A DNA stretch of 23,169 nucleotides, taken from Chrysomallon squamiferum (taxonomy: Eukaryota; Mollusca; Gastropoda; Neomphalida; Peltospiridae). Below the pieces are notes generated by a model. It did not search any database and was not told the DNA's origin. It saw only the letters and a list, made by a program, of their open reading frames with translations. The translations under genes and the position numbers were made by a program. The number at the start of each line of letters is the position of its first letter. Position 1 is the first letter of the stretch. Below, piece after piece: positions 10,679 through 21,811 of this stretch. Where the stretch lies: assembly GCA_012295275.1 (NCBI GenBank), contig CM022678.1, forward strand, positions 11,807,282-11,830,450, written 5' to 3'.

Positions 10679-10912
10679 GAAAAAAAAAAAAGAAGGAAAA
10701 AAAAAAAAAAAAAAATAAAATGATGGTGTAACACAGAAAGACAAGTAAAAGGTGAAAGTTTGCTAAGCTGATAAACTTTTAGAAAAAGAAAGAAAAGACA
10801 AGAAAAAGAAAGAAAAGACAAGTGAAAGGAAAGAAAAGACAAGTAAAAGGAAAGAAAAGACAAGTGAAAGGAAAGAAAAGACAAGAAAAAAAGAAAAGAC
10901 AAGTGAAAGGAA
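10679..10912. repeat. Poly-A run and 21-bp purine-rich tandem repeat
   Basis: A-rich run at 10679-10718. From about 10780 a 21-bp unit of the form GAAAAGACAAGTGAAAGG with AAA recurs about five times, with A/G variants. Confidence 0.85.
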
Positions 10913-10988
10913 AATTTCTGTTGTATCTTTTCTTCGTCTCCGCACCATTTTCCTTCTCACTTTCACTGATTATCTCAGCCTCTACCGC

Positions 10989-13437
10989 TGTATGTCTGTC
11001 TGTCTGTCTGTCTGTCTGTCAGTCCATCTCTCTATCTCTGTATATCTGTATTTACCTATTTCTATATCTATGTATTTACCTATCTCTGTATCTATGTATT
11101 TACCTATCTCTGTATCTGTGTATTTACCTATCTCTGTATCTGAGTATTTACCTATATCTATGTATTTACCTATATCTGTATCTATGTATTTACCTATCTC
11201 TGTATCTGAGTATTTACCTATATCTATGTATTTACCTATATCTGTGTATCTCTATTTACCTATATGTGTGTATTTACCTATATCTGTGTATTTACCTGTA
11301 TCTGTATATCTGTATTTACCTATATCTGTGTATTTACCTATATCTGTATATCTGTATTTACCTATATCTGTGTATTTACCTATATCTGTGTATTTACCTA
11401 TATCTGTGTATTTACCTATATATCCATATTTTTACCTATATCTGTGTATTTTATATCTATATCTGTGTATTTACCTATATCTGTGTATTTACCTATATCT
11501 GTGTATTTCTGTGTATTTACCTATATCTCTGTGTATTTACCTATATCTATGTATTTACCTATATCTGTGTATTTACCTATATCTATGTATTTACCTATAT
11601 CTGTGTATTTACCTATATCTGTGTATTTACCTATATCTGTGTATTTACCTATATCTGTGTATTTACCTATATCTGTGTATTTACCTATATCTGTGTATTT
11701 ACCTATATCTGTGTATTTACCTATATCTGTGTATTTACCTATATCTGTGTATTTACCTATATCTGTGTATTTACCTATATCTGTGTATTTACCTATATCT
11801 GTATTTACCTGTATCTGTGTTTATTCTACCTATATCTGTTTACCCGTATCTGTGTATTTACCTATTTCTTTATCTATGTATTTACCTATCTCTGTATCTA
11901 TGTATTTACCTATCTCTGTATCTGAGTATTTACCTATCTCTGTATCTATGTATTTACCTATCTCTGTATCTGAGTATTTACCTATCTCTGTATCTGTGTA
12001 TTTACCTATCTGTGTATCTGTGTATTTACCTATATCTGTATATCTGTATTTACCTATATCTGTGTATTTACCTATATCTGTATCTGTGTATTTACCTGTA
12101 TCTGTATCTGTGTATTTACCTATCTCTGTATCTATGTATTTACCTATCTCTGTATCTGAGTATTTACCTATCTCTGTATCTATGTATTTACCTATATCTA
12201 TGTATTTACCTATCTCTGTATCTGAGTATTTACCTATCTCTGTATCTGAGTATTTACCTATCTCTGTATCTATGTATTTACCTATCTCTGTATCTGAGTA
12301 TTTACCTATCTCTGTATCTGAGTATTTACCTATATCTGTATCTATGTATTTACCTATCTCTGTATCTGTGTATTTACCTATCTCTGCATCTATGTATTTA
12401 CCTATATCTGTTTCTATGTATTTACCTATCTCTGTATCTATGTATTTACCTATATCTATGTATTTACCTATATCTGTATCTATGTATTTACCTATCTCTG
12501 TATCTATGTATTTACCTATCTCTGTATCTATGTATTTACCTATCTCTGTATCTATGTATTTACCTATCTCTGTATCTGTGTATTTACCTATCTCTGTATC
12601 TGTGTATTTACCTATCTCTGTATCTGTGTATTTACCTATCTCTGTATATCTGTATTTACCTATCTCTGTATCTGTGTATTTACCTATATCTGTATCTATG
12701 TATTTACCTATCTCTGTATCTGTGTATTTACCTATCTCTGTATCTATGTATTTACCTATATCTATGTATTTACCTATATCTGTGTATTTACCTATATCTA
12801 TGTATTTACCTATATCTATGTATTTACCTATATCTGTATCTATGTATTTACCTATATCTGTATCTATGTATTTACCTATCTCTGTATCTATGTATTTACC
12901 TATATCTGTATCTATGTATTTACCTATCTCTGTATCTATGTATTTACCTATCTCTGTATCTATGTATTTACCTATATCTGTATCTATGTATTTACCTATC
13001 TCTGTATCTATGTATTTACCTATCTCTGTATCTGAGTATTTACCTATATCTGTGTATTTACCTACATCTGTGTATTTACCTATATCTGTGTATTTACCTG
13101 TATCTGTGTATTTACCTATATCTGTGTATCTGTATTTACCTATATCTGTGTATTTACCTATATCTGTATATCTGTATTTACCTATCTCTGTATCTATGTA
13201 TTTACGTATATCTGTGTATTTACCTATATCTGTGTATTTACTTATGTCTGTGTATTTACCTTTATCTGTGTATTTACCTATCTCTGTATATCTGTATTTA
13301 CCTATATCTGTGTATTTACCTATATCTGTGTATTTACCTATATCTGTGTATTTACCTATATCTGTGTATTTACCTATATCTGTGTATTTACCTCTCTCTG
13401 TGCATCTATCTCTGTATCTATGTATTTACCTATATCT
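10989..13437. repeat. 2.4-kb minisatellite with 18/24-bp units
   Basis: It starts with (TGTC)n (10989-11026). It continues as more than 100 copies of an 18-bp unit TATTTACCTATATCTGTG and a 24-bp form with an added TATCTG-like hexamer. The 18-bp form dominates at 11440-11815 and 13040-13400, the 24-bp form at 11850-13040. All unit sizes are multiples of six, so several frames stay open for hundreds of codons; this is not coding evidence. On the minus strand each unit contains ATAG|GTAAAT, a 5' splice-site-like word. Confidence 0.96.
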
Positions 13438-14128
13438 GTGTATCTCTATGTCTTTCAATCTTTCTGTGTGTCTCTCTCTGTCTCTCTGTCTCCCTGTCTC
13501 TCTGTCTATCTACCAGTCTATATATTATTATTTTCTACCACATACACTTTCTCTCTTTCCCCAAACCTTTAGCCGTCCGTATACAATACTCCCTCCCTGC
13601 CCTACCCCGCCCAGCCCCTGCCCTACCCCGCCTAGCCCCAGCTCCTAGCGTTGCCTGACAACAGGTTTTTATAATATTGATCTGTGTGAGAAAACTCTAC
13701 ACGTGTAGTTGTGTTATCTCAGACAGGTCACAGTGACCTCAGAGAGATTTTTGATTAACCTGTACACACACATACAGATACACACACTCACACAGACACA
13801 CACACACACAGACATACACACAGACACACACACAGAGGCACACACACACAGACACACATACACAGACACTCACATCCACACACATAGACACACACAGACA
13901 CACACACACTCATATACACACACTCACATACACACATATACATACACACATACATACAGACACACATACACAGACACCCAGACACACAGACAGACACACA
14001 TACACAGACAGACACAGACACTCACACACACACATATACATACACACATACACCCGTCATCATAATCATCATTTAATAATAATCATTATCATTGTCATTA
14101 TTGTTATCATCATCATCATAATCATCAG
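13438..14128. repeat. CT-rich tail, CA microsatellite and ATC/ATT repeat
   Basis: CT-rich degenerate sequence to 13530. Unique sequence with a CCCTACCCCGCC duplication spans 13590-13635. Degenerate (CA)n with CAGA variants fills 13760-14053. ATC/ATT triplets fill 14054-14128. Confidence 0.9.
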
Positions 14129-14217
14129 GACATGACTAATAAGGTTCAGTGTGGTGTATATGAGGAGCTTTACATCAAGTAGCAAACCAGCCAGGACAGA
14201 AGACAGCAGACAAGAAA

Positions 14218-14449
14218 AAACATTTTTAAATTACTCTCTGAAACATTTTTAAATTACTCACTGAAACATTTTTAAATTACTCTCTGAAACATTTTTAAAT
14301 TACTCTCTGAAACATTTTTAAATTACTCTCTGAAACATTTTTAAATTACTCACTGAAACATTCTTAAATTACTCTTTGAAACTTTTTTTAAATTACTCTC
14401 TGAAACATTTTTAAATTACTCTCTGAAACATTTGTAAATTTCCTCACTC
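14218..14449. repeat. 23-bp minisatellite, about 10 copies
   Basis: The unit is AAACATTTTTAAATTACT followed by CTCTG. Central copies are nearly identical and the last three are diverged. TTTAAA gives a short palindrome in each unit. Confidence 0.96.
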
Positions 14450-14489
14450 TAATCATTTTACAGCTGTATGATTTCAATATCAAATCTAG

Positions 14490-14490
14490 G

Positions 14491-14535
<45 letters not shown>

Positions 14536-14872
14536 GTTGTTGTTATTATTTTTATTACTTTTTTTTAAATCTCAGTTTTGACTTGAAAACAGTGTGAGAT
14601 AGATTTTTTCATATACAAAGATTTACGATCAGTGTATGTATTTGTGCACGCCTGCATGTATGTGTGTGTTTATGTATGTATTTATGCACGCCTGCATGTG
14701 TGTGTGTGTTTATGTATGTATCTGTCTTCATCACGCGTGTGTCTGTGTTTCTGTGTCTGTGTATGTGTCTGTATGCTATGTGTGTCTGTCTGTGTATGTC
14801 TTCTGTGTGTCTGTGTGTGTCTGTGTGTCTGTCTGTGTGTCTGTCTGTGTGTCTGACTGTACGTATGTCTGT
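14490..14872. repeat. (ATT)n and GT/CTGT microsatellites
   Basis: (ATT)n at 14490-14548, then from 14634 a degenerate GT, GTAT and CTGT region. A 50-bp piece with CACGCCTGCATG is duplicated (14647 and 14687). Confidence 0.9.
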
Positions 14873-15166
14873 TTTAAACATTGTAGTTCAGCCTGGCAGA
14901 CGTTAATGAACTCGTCATAAAAACTTTCTTTTTAACGGACACTTTAAATAAACACGATAACTGATTTAATTTGCCAGGGCAGACAAAAATTAATTATAAA
15001 AAAATACTGGAAAATAATCAGAAAAATGATTTATATCAGACTTCCTCTGATAGTGTAATCTAAGCCTCACAGATAAAAAACACAATTACAAAACAAAACT
15101 ATTTTTTATCAAATTTTCCGATGATGTAAAACAAACGTTACAGATAAGACACTGTTTTTAACGTAA

Positions 15167-15219
<53 letters not shown>

Positions 15220-15777
15220 TAAAATATATATATTTTATCAAATTTTCCAGTGATGTAAAATGGAAGTAATAGATAAGCGACACGATTCGAGAATTAAAAT
15301 ATTTAAAATAACGTTATCACGTGACATAGAAATCCAGATAAAACATCGAATAGCGAGATCTCCAGCACGAAGTGATATTAATAACAAACAAAGCTGATAA
15401 GGAAAAACTGTGTTCTGTTCATTTCTGTTCCGGTTTTTTGTCTCTCAAAAATAGCTCTTTTCAGATTAAAGATTAAAATAAAATGTTTGTTAGCATTGTC
15501 GTCATGGATGTCTTAGAATCATTAACTCTAAATCTTTATAATCCTGGATTAATATATTGTTCAAGGCTAGAATTAAAATATACGAATAAGCTAGGATTAA
15601 AATAGGACGTCAGAAAAGTAACTGGTATAAAGATAATTAATCAGAGAGATAGATTTAAAACATGACGTAAAACTGCGTTAAAGTATCAGATAGTGTTATA
15701 GCAGGAACTGAAATTTTACTGTAAATCAGAATTAAATTATTCTGAAAATCTGATATAAAAATAAATTAATAAATAAA

Positions 15778-15790
<13 letters not shown>
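14873..15790. other. AT-rich sequence with decayed tandem units and (AAT)n
   Basis: (AAT)n at 15166-15215. Segments around 15043, 15108 and 15238 share the pattern TTTTCC-TGAT-GTAAAA-ACAGATAA-ACAC, pointing to an old tandem duplication. Scattered GGATTAAAATA-GACGT words recur to 16040. No gene seen. Confidence 0.5.
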
Positions 15791-15941
<151 letters not shown>

Positions 15942-16239
15942 AAAAGACAGAGATTTATCAGGATTAAATGATGACGTGAGACAAAATAAACTGTAAACAT
16001 AAATCAAGATTTTATTACGACATCAGGTAAAGATTAAAAATTGCAACTACATCAACAACACTTTTGGACGTTCATAATTTAGACATAAAAATGAAATGAA
16101 CTGGATGTGGCTGTTCGGGACAGTCAACGCAGTGAGATACTGATACGCGAATCACGGGAACGACAGAAGCGTTCTCGTGAATATTGATAGTCTACTTAAT
16201 GTCGTTTCCCGCCATATGTCACGCGCTCTAAACAGCAGA

Positions 16240-16253
16240 CGACCAGAGGGCGC
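16240..16253 (+). promoter_or_regulatory. CTCF-like motif
   Basis: CGACCAGAGGGCGC matches the CTCF core CCASYAGRKGGCRS at 13 of 14 positions. An E2F-like TTTCCCGCC lies just upstream at 16205-16213. Confidence 0.42.
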
Positions 16254-16443
16254 CACGACCCGGGTTTTGTTATCTGCTGCCAACCTGCTCCGGACGAAAC
16301 AAAACATTATTTCATATCTCGCTTCTTTGAAAACAAATAATAAATAAATAAAAATAAATATACAAAGGGGTAAATAATACGCAATAATTCGATAGTAATT
16401 CCCTGGGCGTGTTAAGTTTAAAATCAATAAATAAACAAAACGT

Positions 16444-16457
16444 ACGCTAGAGGGCGC
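16444..16457 (+). promoter_or_regulatory. CTCF-like motif
   Basis: ACGCTAGAGGGCGC, followed by TGCAG, matches the CTCF core at 12 of 14 positions. It has the same orientation as the copy about 200 bp to the left. Confidence 0.38.
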
Positions 16458-16793
16458 TGCAGTACGTTCAGATTTCGAGACGACTGTTAAACCTAATAAT
16501 GATATTATTACTATCACGTCTACTATGACGTAAAGGACTATGACGATAATGATGATGGTGATTACTGTTACTGTATCTACGTCAGTCGCATACTTAGTTA
16601 CATGTCTAACATTCGTCTATATATTAGTGATTCCGTCGGTCCATCTATTCATTCATCTGTGTATCTGTGTGTGTATATATGCAGTTTAAGATTATGAATA
16701 TTTTCTGTCGTATGTACGTCTGAATAGACTCTGCACACAGACAATATTCGGGAACGCACTGGCGCAGGAGGACAAAGTCCAATCACGACCTCA

Positions 16794-16961
16794 GAGCAGA
16801 GAAAATTATATTTTTATATCGACAAGTCGTGAATTTAACCTTTGTGGAGAAAACGCTGCAGATAGATACAAACAGAGCAGAGAAAATAAGGTTTTTATAG
16901 CGATATCAACAAGTCGTGAATTTAACCTTTGTGGTGAAAACAAACAGACAGATACAAACAG
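16794..16961. repeat. Tandem duplication of about 81-86 bp
   Basis: The two copies start at 16794 and 16875 with GAGCAGAGAAAAT and share CAAGTCGTGAATTTAACCTT and AGATACAAACAG. They differ by short indels. Confidence 0.92.
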
Positions 16962-17105
16962 CTGTTAACAGCTGATAGTTTCAGAGCGGAGTGGAACGAG
17001 GAGGCGTGTTTGTCAGGCGATTCACTCAACGTTACATTGAAGAATTTGCCGAGTTCGTTTTTCTACATGAATACAATCGATAATAATGTTTTGTATGTAA
17101 GTGCT
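16962..17105 (+). other. Weak plus-strand exon candidate
   Basis: TTGTAT|GTAAGT (GT at 17097) is a good donor word. One frame before it reads LNVTLKNLPSSFFYMN. Another frame reads RFTQRYIEEFAEF and stops at 17076. The acceptors are poor and neither peptide is recognised, so this is probably chance. Confidence 0.12.
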
Positions 17106-17458
17106 CGGTGTGTATGTAGCAGTATGTTTGAGTGTATACTTATTTTTTTCTTGTTTTACGTTTATAGAATTACATATGTTGTTGTTTGTTGTTTGTAGCT
17201 TTATTTGTGTGTCTACATGTGTAGGTTTGTGTGTGTGTGTGTGTGTGTGTTTGTATCTCTGTAGACATGAGTACATATTAGAGTATATTAATTCTTTTAC
17301 TTTCTTTCTTTCTATTTTGTTTTTATTTTTTTGTGTATATGCTGTATATATATATATTTGTTTTTTTAGGTTGTTTTTGTCGTGCGTGGTTTTGTCATAT
17401 GTGTATCTAATGTGTATCTAATGTGTGTAATGTGTTACTATCACAAATATTAAAACTA

Positions 17459-17642
<184 letters not shown>

Positions 17643-18290
17643 AAGGAGTAATAAATAACTAGTCTCAGAGATTTTAAAATAAATACACTGAAAAATAATC
17701 TCCGAAAGAACGTTTATTTACATATATGTTTTTTGCATTCATAAACACGTGCAAATGACAGCCTCGTTTTCAAATTGGCGTAACACAATAAATCGTCGGT
17801 TGTGTCGTATTCTGGCGGGAATCGAACTTAACCAGCAGACGTCAAAGTGCTTCGTTCTTTGCGGGGTCTTTATAAAGTCAAATCTCCCGATAATACTGGA
17901 ATCAGTTTAAAAAATAATAATGATGTATTTTTGTGTGTAATATTTTGGCTTCTGGTTTTTTTGTGGGGTTTTTCTAATTTTGTTTTGTTTTTGTTGCGAA
18001 TGAAATATGTTTTCGCGTGGCTGGAAAAGAACTAAAGAAAAAAAAAAAAAAAAAACTTGTTTTTTCAAAACACGAAACGTTTGGTTATCGAGACTCATTT
18101 ATCTTGCTCTCCTATTTGTATACTATGTGGTTGCTATGACGACTGAAGATTCGAAACACTAACGACACAAAAATAAAATCTAAAGAGTATGATATTAAAA
18201 TGAATGTAAATAAAATTAAAATAAAATACAAAATATAGACAGAGAGAAACTGATACAGATTAATAACACATGTAACAGGTATGTTAACAA
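17643..18290. other. Unique stretch, no gene seen
   Basis: Contains the possible SINE fragment at 17811, an A-run at 18038-18054 and a poor X-box-like word at 18130. No exon supported. Confidence 0.5.
17811..17865 (-). mobile_element. Second possible tRNA-derived SINE fragment
   Basis: On the minus strand AGTTCGATTCC (17828-17818) is one base from a B box, preceded by GACGTCTGC, which also occurs in the SINE-like piece at 7580. The T-stem does not pair, and no clear A box is seen. Confidence 0.28.
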
Positions 18291-18292
18291 AA

Positions 18293-18735
18293 ATCTAATA
18301 ACGTAAACAGATACAAACAGCTAATAACGTATATGCTGACAGTTGTAAACAAACATAATAACGTACACGTTGACAGTTGTAAACAGCTAATAACGTATAT
18401 GTTGACAGTTGTAAACAAATATAATAACGTACACGTTGACAGTCATAAACAGCTAATAACGTATATGTTGACAGTTGTAAACAAACATAATAACGTACAC
18501 GTTGACAGTTGTAAACAGCTAATAACGTATATGTTGACAGTTGTAAACAAATATAATAACGTACACGTTGACAGTTGTAAACAGCTAATAACGTATATGT
18601 TGACAGTTGTAAACAAACATAATAACGTACACGTTGACAGTTGTAAACAGCTAATAACGTACACGTTGACAGTTGTAAACAGCTAATAACGTACACGTTG
18701 ACAGTTGTAAACAGACAATAACGTGTACGTCGACG
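18293..18735. repeat. Higher-order minisatellite (alternating 34/32-bp units)
   Basis: Units share AATAACGTA, GTTGACAGTTGTAAACA and alternate between a TAT form ending CAAACAT/CAAATAT and a CAC form ending CAGCT, giving a 66-bp dimer repeated about five times. The end copies are single 32-bp units. Nearly every unit contains GTAAACA, the forkhead core. The period is divisible by three, so both strands have artefactual open frames. Confidence 0.95.
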
Positions 18736-19310
18736 TTAGTAAACAACTGTTAACGTAAATCAACTTTCGCTTTGAGCGTTCCGGCAAACTCCGAGCTTGT
18801 TTATCGAGTACGTAATCAGTTTCAGTGCAATAAACAACACCGAGCACGAGCTAATCAGTACTGTGTGTTACTTAGTAACGTACCACGTATCAGCTAAGTG
18901 CTTCTCGGTACTTCTGGCTGGTTGAAAACAAACACACCCGAATAAATTATCTGCATCACATTTTCAACGAACCCTTGTTAAAATTCGGCTGTTTTCGCCA
19001 ATTTTCGTTCGGGTTTAGTCGGATTATTCCGAAATAATATAATATTCTAACTATGACGTGTGTATATTATTCTTTTTTTTTTCTTTTTCAGAAATTGTGG
19101 TTGGAACGGGAAATTATGAGCGATACAGTTTACATAGTTGTTAACTATTTCGACTAAACGGACAACGTCTGAACAAGCCTGTGTAGAGGCTTATTTACGT
19201 ACAATTATCACGTGATTTTTAAAATCTTTGCCTGTAATATTTATTATCGAATGTTTACTGGTTATTTGTTACATTAACAGGCAAACAGACAGAAAGACAC
19301 AAAAAAATAT
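18736..19310. other. Unique stretch near exon 1
   Basis: CpG-richer at 18720-18910 with the RFX-like palindrome at 18867. AT-rich afterwards. No exon supported. Confidence 0.45.
18867..18879. promoter_or_regulatory. RFX-like palindrome
   Basis: GTTACTTAGTAAC has perfect 5-bp arms around TTA and fits the X-box scheme GTNRCC-N-RGYAAC with one mismatch. It lies about 0.7 kb downstream (in the gene's sense) of candidate exon 1. Confidence 0.35.
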
Positions 19311-19312
19311 AA

Positions 19313-19375
19313 AGAATGAATGAATGAATGAATGAACGAACGAACGAAAGAACTGGCAAACGAACGAATGAATCA
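19313..19375. repeat. AATG/AACG tetranucleotide repeat
   Basis: About six AATG units followed by AACG and related variants. Confidence 0.88.
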
Positions 19376-19542
19376 GTTAACAAAACTAAGTTGATTAAAA
19401 AGTACAAAAAATCTTAACGCACAAACAGTAAGAAGAAATTATTTTATGAAAAACAAATAAATCGATAAAATGAATGAACGAAGGCGAGAAAGGACGAGCG
19501 ATAAATAAACAAAGCAAGCAGACGAAGTGAACGAAGAATTAC

Positions 19543-19587
19543 CTCGAAGTCAGCGTCCGAATCCCGCGTCTCGGCAACCTCAGCCAT
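19543..19587 (-). CDS. Candidate exon 1: start codon and 15 residues
   Basis: The minus strand has ATG at 19587-19585 in context GAGAATGG, with A at +1, G at +4 and G at -3. It encodes MAEVAETRDSDADFE and then meets donor GAG|GTAATT (GT at 19542-19541). Reading through without splicing meets a stop after about 47 codons with no recognisable content, so splicing is more likely. The peptide is acidic, as expected for a flexible N-terminal extension. The donor is phase 0, which fits exon 2 (phase 0) exactly and makes the junction DADFE-QKRKE. The base composition is CpG-richer than the surrounding intron. It could instead begin an unrelated minus-strand gene with exons I cannot see. I do not recognise the N-terminal peptide. 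Confidence 0.6.
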
Positions 19588-19870
19588 TCTCGTAACAGCG
19601 CGTGCAGCACAGCGCGAGCGATTTAATAGACTGGTATTAACATAAACGGCGCCGAGTTACACGTGTAGTGCCATTGTCATTAACACAGACAACCAGTCTA
19701 TTGTAGCAGATATGAATTATTCTAGCCGATGAAACGTATTACAGGTTTTTTGTGAACAGAACAAACCGCCACGCGTAAAGTACCCAGTGAATCAGGCTCC
19801 GCGCAGTGGTCGATACCGCCGTTTTCTCGTCCATTGTTCGTCTCTTCAGTATTCCGTCATCGTGTTATAT
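19588..19870 (-). promoter_or_regulatory. Putative promoter and 5' UTR of the EF-hand gene
   Basis: Unique sequence upstream of the candidate start codon, richer in CpG than the flanks. It has a TATA-like TATTAAA on the minus strand (19628-19622), GGCGCC, palindromic ACACGTGT (E-box), and an 11-bp inverted repeat at 19625-19635 and 19692-19702. Two short upstream open frames start at minus-strand ATGs and stop within seven codons. The transcription start cannot be fixed from sequence alone. Confidence 0.45.
19625..19702. repeat. 11-bp perfect inverted repeat spanning the promoter
   Basis: AATAGACTGGT at 19625-19635 is the exact reverse complement of ACCAGTCTATT at 19692-19702, with 56 bp between the arms. 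The spacer holds two direct copies of ATTAACA, a GGCGCC palindrome and an E-box-like ACACGTGT. Confidence 0.9.
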
Positions 19871-19873
19871 CGA

Positions 19874-19891
19874 TGTGTGTATGTGTGAGTG

Positions 19892-19963
<72 letters not shown>

Positions 19964-20146
19964 TGTGTGTGTGTGTGTGAATGTTTATATATATATATGT
20001 ATGTCTATAGCTAGTGTGTATGTATGTATGTCTGTATGCATATATATGTGTGTGTATGTGTGTGTGGTCTATCTATATATCTGTCTGTCTATATATCTAT
20101 GTATCTATGTATGTGTACACATATATATATATATACACACACACAC

Positions 20147-20188
<42 letters not shown>
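19874..20188. repeat. (GT)n, AT/GT and (AGT)n repeats
   Basis: Near-pure (GT)n at 19898-19980, AT/GTAT mixtures to 20147, then about 13 AGT units at 20148-20186. All are upstream of the putative promoter. Confidence 0.94.
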
Positions 20189-20192
<4 letters not shown>

Positions 20193-20348
20193 ATGGCTGT
20201 AGTAGTATTTGTGTTGCTAACAGATATGGTTACTCCCCTCACATTTCTTTGTTCTTTTCTCAGATGATGTTAACTCTCTTTAAAATCTACAAACTTTCAA
20301 AACGTTCATAAAGAACACTAAAACAGGGTCCAGCCAACAGTAAGTGGT

Positions 20349-20351
20349 ATA

Positions 20352-20399
<48 letters not shown>

Positions 20400-20576
20400 T
20401 AGATAGACAGACAGATAGATAGACAGATAGATGGATAGATAGTCAGACAGATAGATAGATATATAGATAGATAGATAGACAGATAAATAGATAGACAGAT
20501 AGATAGATAGATAGAGAGATAAATAGATAGATAGATAGATAGATAGACAGATAGATAGATAGATAGATAGATAGAT

Positions 20577-20609
<33 letters not shown>

Positions 20610-20835
20610 TAGATAGATAGATAGATAGATATACAGATAAATAGATAGATAGATAGACAGACAGATACAAAGATAGAGATAGATAGATAGATAGATATAT
20701 AGACAGATAGATAGATAAATAGATAAATATATAGATAGATAGACAGATAAATAGACAGATAGATAGATATATAGATAGATAGACAGATAGATAGATATAT
20801 AGATAGATAGACAGATAGATAGATAGACAGATAAA

Positions 20836-20875
<40 letters not shown>

Positions 20876-20962
20876 TAGATAAATAGATAGACAGATATAT
20901 AGAGAGACAGACAGATAGATAGACAGATAAATAGATAGATAGATGGATGGATAGGCAGACAG
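20349..20962. repeat. GATA/GACA array of about 610 bp
   Basis: Interspersed GATA and GACA tetramers with occasional AAAT and ATAT variants, resembling the Bkm-type GATA/GACA satellite known from vertebrate sex chromosomes. The open frames here are artefacts. Confidence 0.95.
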
Positions 20963-21025
20963 ACAAGCAGAAAGACAGAGAGAAACGGCATTGAATCAGA
21001 GCAATTAACTTTACAGATTATTTAT

Positions 21026-21560
21026 ATTTATGTATATATGTATGTATGTATGTATGTATATATATGTATGTGTTTATGTCTATGTCTATGTATACATATG
21101 TCTATGTCTATCTATATATGTGTGTATATGTATCTGTATATATGCATGTGTGTATATATATGTGTATGTGTGTGTATGTGTGTGTATGTGTGTGTCTGTG
21201 TGTGTGCATACATATAATATATAAAACATAAACTGGGAATTATTAAAGTTCTCACATATCTTTTTGTGTTGGTTATAAAGCTTCGATCCAACAGTGTAAT
21301 TTGTAATAACGATTCGCAGGTGCTCGTTAGGTAATCTGATTGTTTAAAACTTATTTGTGTCATGTTTATTTTGTCAGGGAGACAAACAAAGAGACGTGAT
21401 AAACGAACAAACATAATAATAATTATTATGATGACGACGACAAAACAACAACAACAACAACAATAAGAAGAATAAGAATAAGAATAATTTTTTAGTAATG
21501 TTCATTAGGTTATATTATACACATACATACATACATACATACCTACCTACATACATACTT
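21026..21560. repeat. GTAT/GT region and CATA run around unique sequence
   Basis: GTAT/GT-rich at 21026-21212, a unique AT-rich block at 21213-21420 with no gene seen, short ATT/AAC runs, then (CATA)n at 21519-21545. Confidence 0.85.
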
Positions 21561-21811
21561 CATAGATACATATAAATACACTAAGATAATTACATAGACA
21601 CATATTTATATACATGTCTCTCTCTCTTTGTCATCTAAGTGAGAGCGAAACAGAGAGACAGAGAGACATAAATTATATATTATATATACATATACATTTT
21701 AGTAGTAATTAAAAGTAAAGTTGTATGTTGCAGAAGGAAAAAAGACATCGTGGAAAACGACAGGTGTCAACTGAAATAAAAGACAAATAAGAAAGGAACA
21801 ACAACAGCATT

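Larger units (their letters stand above)
15942..16793. other. Unique island with two CTCF-like sites
   Basis: CpG-richer from 16130 to 16490. It contains E2F-like TTTCCCGCC and CTCF-like motifs at 16240 and 16444. No exon supported. Confidence 0.4.

Noticed and set aside
10822-13658. Very long plus-strand open frames (up to 888 codons) with repeated YLPISV or ICVFTY words
   Set aside because: They arise because the 18/24-bp minisatellite has stop-free frames and unit lengths divisible by three. More than one frame is open, no unique domain is attached, and the strand is antisense to the EF-hand gene.
16152-16517. Minus-strand 121-codon frame
   Set aside because: The composition looks like chance in AT-rich DNA. 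It has no domain, and it is better explained as a regulatory island with CTCF-like and E2F-like motifs.
18130-18143. Fifth X-box-like word GTTGCTATGACGAC
   Set aside because: The right half-site has two mismatches, too weak to count.
18295-18696. Open frames of 117-133 codons on both strands
   Set aside because: They come from the 66-bp higher-order repeat, whose period is divisible by three. Both strands being open at once argues against coding.
20280-20991. Long Ile/Tyr/Leu/Ser frames on the minus strand
   Set aside because: They are read from GATA/GACA tetramers. No start context, splice site or domain supports a gene.
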